The position numbers and the translations under genes were made by a program. Positions 7,890 to 10,303 of a stretch of DNA of 10,303 bases are shown piece after piece (position 1 is the stretch's first letter; each line of letters begins with the position of its first letter). The DNA comes from Planctomycetota bacterium (GTDB taxonomy: Bacteria > Planctomycetota > Planctomycetia > Pirellulales > UBA1268). The stretch is taken from positions 1-10,303 of the forward strand of contig JAQBZA010000080.1 of assembly GCA_027622795.1 (NCBI GenBank). The letters are read 5' to 3'. Under the pieces are notes generated by a model. It was not told the DNA's origin. It ran no database searches and worked only from the letters and a program-made list of their open reading frames with translations.

Positions 7890-8636
7890 TCAGGCCGCAC
7901 CGCTCCGCGTGAGTTCATGGAACCGTTCGTCAAGGCTGAGGCCATCCTGCCGCAGTTCAGCAGGCGTGCCATCAAACCGCAATCGCCCCTCGGCGATCAG
8001 GATGACGCGGTCAGCCATGGCCTCCACTTCTTGAAGAATGTGCGTGGATAAGAGAATTGTTTTTTTCTGTCCGAGTCGCCGAATTGTATCTCGAACCTCA
8101 CGGATCTGGTTCGGATCGAGACCACTGGTTGGCTCATCCAAAATCAACACATCCGGTTCGTGGAGAAGCACCTGCGCCATGCCAACCCGCTGCCTGTACC
8201 CCTTGGAGAGTTTGCCGATCGCCTTTCCGATCACACTGCCAAGTTCACACTGTTTCACGACCGCCTCAATCCGTTCCTCACGGTAGGCACCCGAAAGCCC
8301 GCGGGCATCAGCGAAAAACTCGAGCAAGCCACGCGGGGTCATGTCGGGATAAAGCGGACCGTTTTCTGGAAGGTAACCGAGATGAGAGGCGGCCTTGAGC
8401 CGATCCGTTGACATGTCGTAGCCCGCAATCCGAGCTGTTCCCGCCGAGGGAGCGAGGTAGCCGGTGAGCATCTTCATCGTCGTGCTCTTGCCGGCGCCAT
8501 TCGGCCCGAGAAAGGCAACAATTTCACCCCTGGGCACGCGAAACGAAATGTCCTCAGTGGCGATGAACTGTCCGTAATATTTGGTCAGCCCGTCAGCCTC
8601 GATCATGGCCGGCGGACTGGCGGAAGCTTCGGTCAT
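7890..8636 (-). CDS. ABC transporter ATP-binding protein, GldA-like
   Basis: The cytoplasmic ATPase that should power the permease encoded immediately downstream. The 248-aa product has every ABC nucleotide-binding motif: Walker A GPNGAGKST at 44-52, signature LSKGY at 143-147, Walker B VLILDEP at 163-169 with catalytic Glu168, D-loop SGLD at 171-174 and switch His199. The Q-loop position reads GYLPENGPLYPDM, with Glu91 where most ABC proteins have Gln. GldA-type ATPases of ABC-2 systems share this LPE pattern. The ATG at 8636 has AAGGA 9 nt upstream. It is the first gene of the four-gene run, with the fused permease starting 23 bp after its stop. Other ABC-2 ATPases (CcmA-like) look similar, so the GldA assignment rests mainly on its neighbours. 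Confidence 0.93.
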   Translation of the reverse strand: MTEASASPPAMIEADGLTKYYGQFIATEDISFRVPRGEIVAFLGPNGAGKSTTMKMLTGYLAPSAGTARIAGYDMSTDRLKAASHLGYLPENGPLYPDMTPRGLLEFFADARGLSGAYREERIEAVVKQCELGSVIGKAIGKLSKGYRQRVGMAQVLLHEPDVLILDEPTSGLDPNQIREVRDTIRRLGQKKTILLSTHILQEVEAMADRVILIAEGRLRFDGTPAELRQDGLSLDERFHELTRSGAA

Positions 8637-8696
8637 TACTGCTGTTCCTTACGGCGAAGTTGGCGTGACACCCTCGCAGGCCTCTCCGCCGGCATA

Positions 8697-8723
8697 TTTT
8701 TACACGATGTCGACTGTCGGCAA
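8697..8723 (-). promoter_or_regulatory. Candidate promoter for the ABC/DUF4340/fabH operon
   Basis: On the minus strand TTGCCG (8723-8718) is followed 15-16 nt later by an AT-rich run TAAAAATAT (8702-8694). This is the only AT-rich patch in an otherwise GC-rich 159-bp spacer, and it sits about 60 bp upstream of the ATPase start. The match to sigma-70 consensus is partial (about 4 of 6 at -10) and the spacing is short. The operon could also be read through from nadB. Confidence 0.3.
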
Positions 8724-8795
8724 TCCCCCGTCGCCATACCGCCTCGGGAGCGGGGAACTGCCGCCTGGAGCCACGGCGCGGGTCCTCGTCCCAGA

Positions 8796-10303
8796 CTAAC
8801 GCAGGACGGCATTCACCGGAGGAGGCCGCTCAGCTCCCAGGGCCGACTCGATGCCCGGACCAGGTTGACCCCGTTGCCAAGCGATGTGGACCCGCCAGTC
8901 ATCCCGTGCCTCAGGATAATCACTGCGAAAGTGGACCCCCCGGCTCTCCTCCCTGACGATTGCCCCTCGGATCATCAACCGGGCCACTTCCAGCATATTT
9001 TGCAGTTGCCAACCGCCGGGATCTGCAAATTGTCTCGGCAGCACATAGCGGCACCAACCCTCGACTGCTTCGAGGGCTTCGAGCAGATGTGGACCATTTC
9101 GCTCGACGCCCACCTGACGCCACATGAGCGCCCGAAGCGAATTCCGAATGTCAGCAAGATCGAGCGACTCGGAAACGACACCTTCAATCGGGCCGTCTTG
9201 TTTGGGGTGGGAGATCAACGGAACGTGAAAGACTTCGTGCTCATGCCTGCACCTATCGGCAAGAACCTCAGAACTCGCCACCTCACCGGCGCGAGCGCCG
9301 TAGACTAGTCCCTCCAAAAGACTGTTGCTGGCCAGACGATTGGCACCATGCAATCCGCTCGAGGTGACCTCGCCAGCAGCAAGCAAGCCTGGCACACTCG
9401 TCTGGCCGCAATGGTCAACCGTGACACCGCCAATCATGTAATGGGCACCGGGCCGTACCGGAATGCGATCGCGGGCTACATCGAGGCCAAACTTTCTACA
9501 GATTTCCGCCATCCCGGGAAATCGCTGCCGAACCATCGCCGCATCGAGGTGCGACAGGTCGAGGTATACATTCGAATGCTGTGTGTGACGCATCACTTCG
9601 GTGATGGCCCGGGAAACGACATCACGCGGCGCCAGTTCCGCTCGATCGTCGAAGGCTGGCATGAATCGCCTCCCTTCGCGATCGACGAGACGGGCGCCGG
9701 CACCGCGAACGGCCTCGGTGATCAGACTGCGGGCGCCGCCAGCGATATAGAGCACCGTGGGATGAAATTGCATGAACTCCATGTCGCGAACCTCGGCGCC
9801 AGCCCGCCAAGCGAGGGCCATCCCGTCACCGCTGGCTCCCGGCGGGTTCGTTGACTCACGATAGATCTGCCCCACACCACCCGTCGCGAGAATGGTTCGC
9901 TTCGCCCAGACCAGCGTCTTTCCATGAGCCTGGTTCCAGACGAGGGCTCCTCGACATTGTCCTTCGTGCGTCACAAGATCGATCGTAAACGTATCGGGCC
10001 AGACCTCGAGATTCTCGAGCCTCCGTGTTTGGTCGATCACAGCCCGCATCACCTCGCGGCCGGTGGCATCGCCCAGGGCATGGACAATTCGGTGATGACT
10101 GTGGCCGCCTTCCCGACCAAGGTCGAGGGCACCGTCACGTAGGTCGAACTTGGTACCCCAGCCAATCAGCTCAGCAATCCGGTCGGGGGCTTCGCGGACC
10201 ACGCCCTCAACCACTTCTGGGTGGCAAAGCCCGCCCCCCGCCGTCAGCGTGTCAGCAACATGGCTGTCAAAGCGATCCTCAGGGTCGATCACCCCGGCGA
10301 TGC
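8796..10303 (-). CDS. nadB: L-aspartate oxidase (partial, N-terminus outside window)
   Basis: A cytoplasmic FAD flavoenzyme that oxidises L-aspartate to iminoaspartate, which quinolinate synthase (NadA) then uses in de novo NAD synthesis. The reading frame runs off the window edge: before the GTG at 10292 it continues as Ile-Ala-Gly, matching the usual QGGIA motif. About 50 residues with the FAD-binding GxGxxG are therefore missing, and GTG 10292 is not the true start. Counting from that codon, visible motifs are REGGHSHHRI (60-69), ATGGVG (136-141), MEFMQFHPT (171-179), APRDVVSRA (221-229), RPGAHYMIGG (280-289) and LHGANRLASNSLLEG (314-328). Arg223, His284 and Arg319 align with E. coli Arg290, His351 and Arg386 at a constant offset. 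The end SRGVHFRSDYPE is typical of NadB. SdhA/FrdA flavoproteins are related, but these motifs and the short C-terminus favour NadB. No nadA or nadC is in the window. Confidence 0.93.
   Translation of the reverse strand, partial: IAGVIDPEDRFDSHVADTLTAGGGLCHPEVVEGVVREAPDRIAELIGWGTKFDLRDGALDLGREGGHSHHRIVHALGDATGREVMRAVIDQTRRLENLEVWPDTFTIDLVTHEGQCRGALVWNQAHGKTLVWAKRTILATGGVGQIYRESTNPPGASGDGMALAWRAGAEVRDMEFMQFHPTVLYIAGGARSLITEAVRGAGARLVDREGRRFMPAFDDRAELAPRDVVSRAITEVMRHTQHSNVYLDLSHLDAAMVRQRFPGMAEICRKFGLDVARDRIPVRPGAHYMIGGVTVDHCGQTSVPGLLAAGEVTSSGLHGANRLASNSLLEGLVYGARAGEVASSEVLADRCRHEHEVFHVPLISHPKQDGPIEGVVSESLDLADIRNSLRALMWRQVGVERNGPHLLEALEAVEGWCRYVLPRQFADPGGWQLQNMLEVARLMIRGAIVREESRGVHFRSDYPEARDDWRVHIAWQRGQPGPGIESALGAERPPPVNAVLR

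Noticed and set aside
8724..8795. Possible terminator after nadB
   Set aside because: Only short GC-rich pairing is visible (gccg with cggc near 8761-8779) and no U-tract follows, so an intrinsic terminator is not supported.
8796..10292. Treating GTG at 10292 as the nadB start
   Set aside because: The frame stays open to the window edge, and the three residues before it (Ile-Ala-Gly) fit the conserved NadB N-terminal motif. The gene is cut by the window.

Overview
The window looks like chromosomal DNA from a GC-rich bacterium, most likely a planctomycete (Planctomycetota, Pirellulales-like). The main reason is the gene set: an ABC ATPase, a fused GldF/GldG-type protein with a long C-terminal coiled coil, and a DUF4340 protein with an acidic linker and coiled coil. 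This assignment is inferred from family recognition, not from a search. All six recognisable genes lie on the minus strand, so transcription runs from high to low coordinates.

Layout in transcription order. (1) 10303-8796: L-aspartate oxidase (NadB), missing its N-terminus because the window ends there. (2) 8795-8637: a 159-bp spacer with a weak candidate promoter. (3) 8636-2305: a tight run of four genes, the ABC ATPase (8636-7890), the GldF-GldG fusion (7866-5104), the DUF4340 protein (5061-3343) and a FabH-type ketoacyl-ACP synthase III (3327-2305). Gaps are 23, 42 and 15 bp, so an operon is very likely. (4) 2304-1908: about 400 bp without a credible gene, containing a 142-bp inverted-repeat element with internal hairpins and a roughly 20-nt repeated motif. 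(5) 1907-96: oligoendopeptidase F. (6) 95-1: downstream sequence too short to resolve.

How the genes may work together: the ATPase, the fused permease/auxiliary protein and the membrane-anchored DUF4340 protein resemble the GldA-GldF-GldG ABC system known from Bacteroidetes gliding motility. Here they probably form one inner-membrane ABC complex with large extracytoplasmic parts; the substrate is unknown. FabH starts 15 bp after the DUF4340 gene and may be co-translated, but a functional link is not shown. NadB (first step of de novo NAD synthesis) and PepF (peptide turnover) are housekeeping neighbours.

The two items most worth a second look are the GldFG/DUF4340 system and the structured intergenic element upstream of pepF. 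I saw no tRNA, rRNA, CRISPR array, transposase or phage gene.
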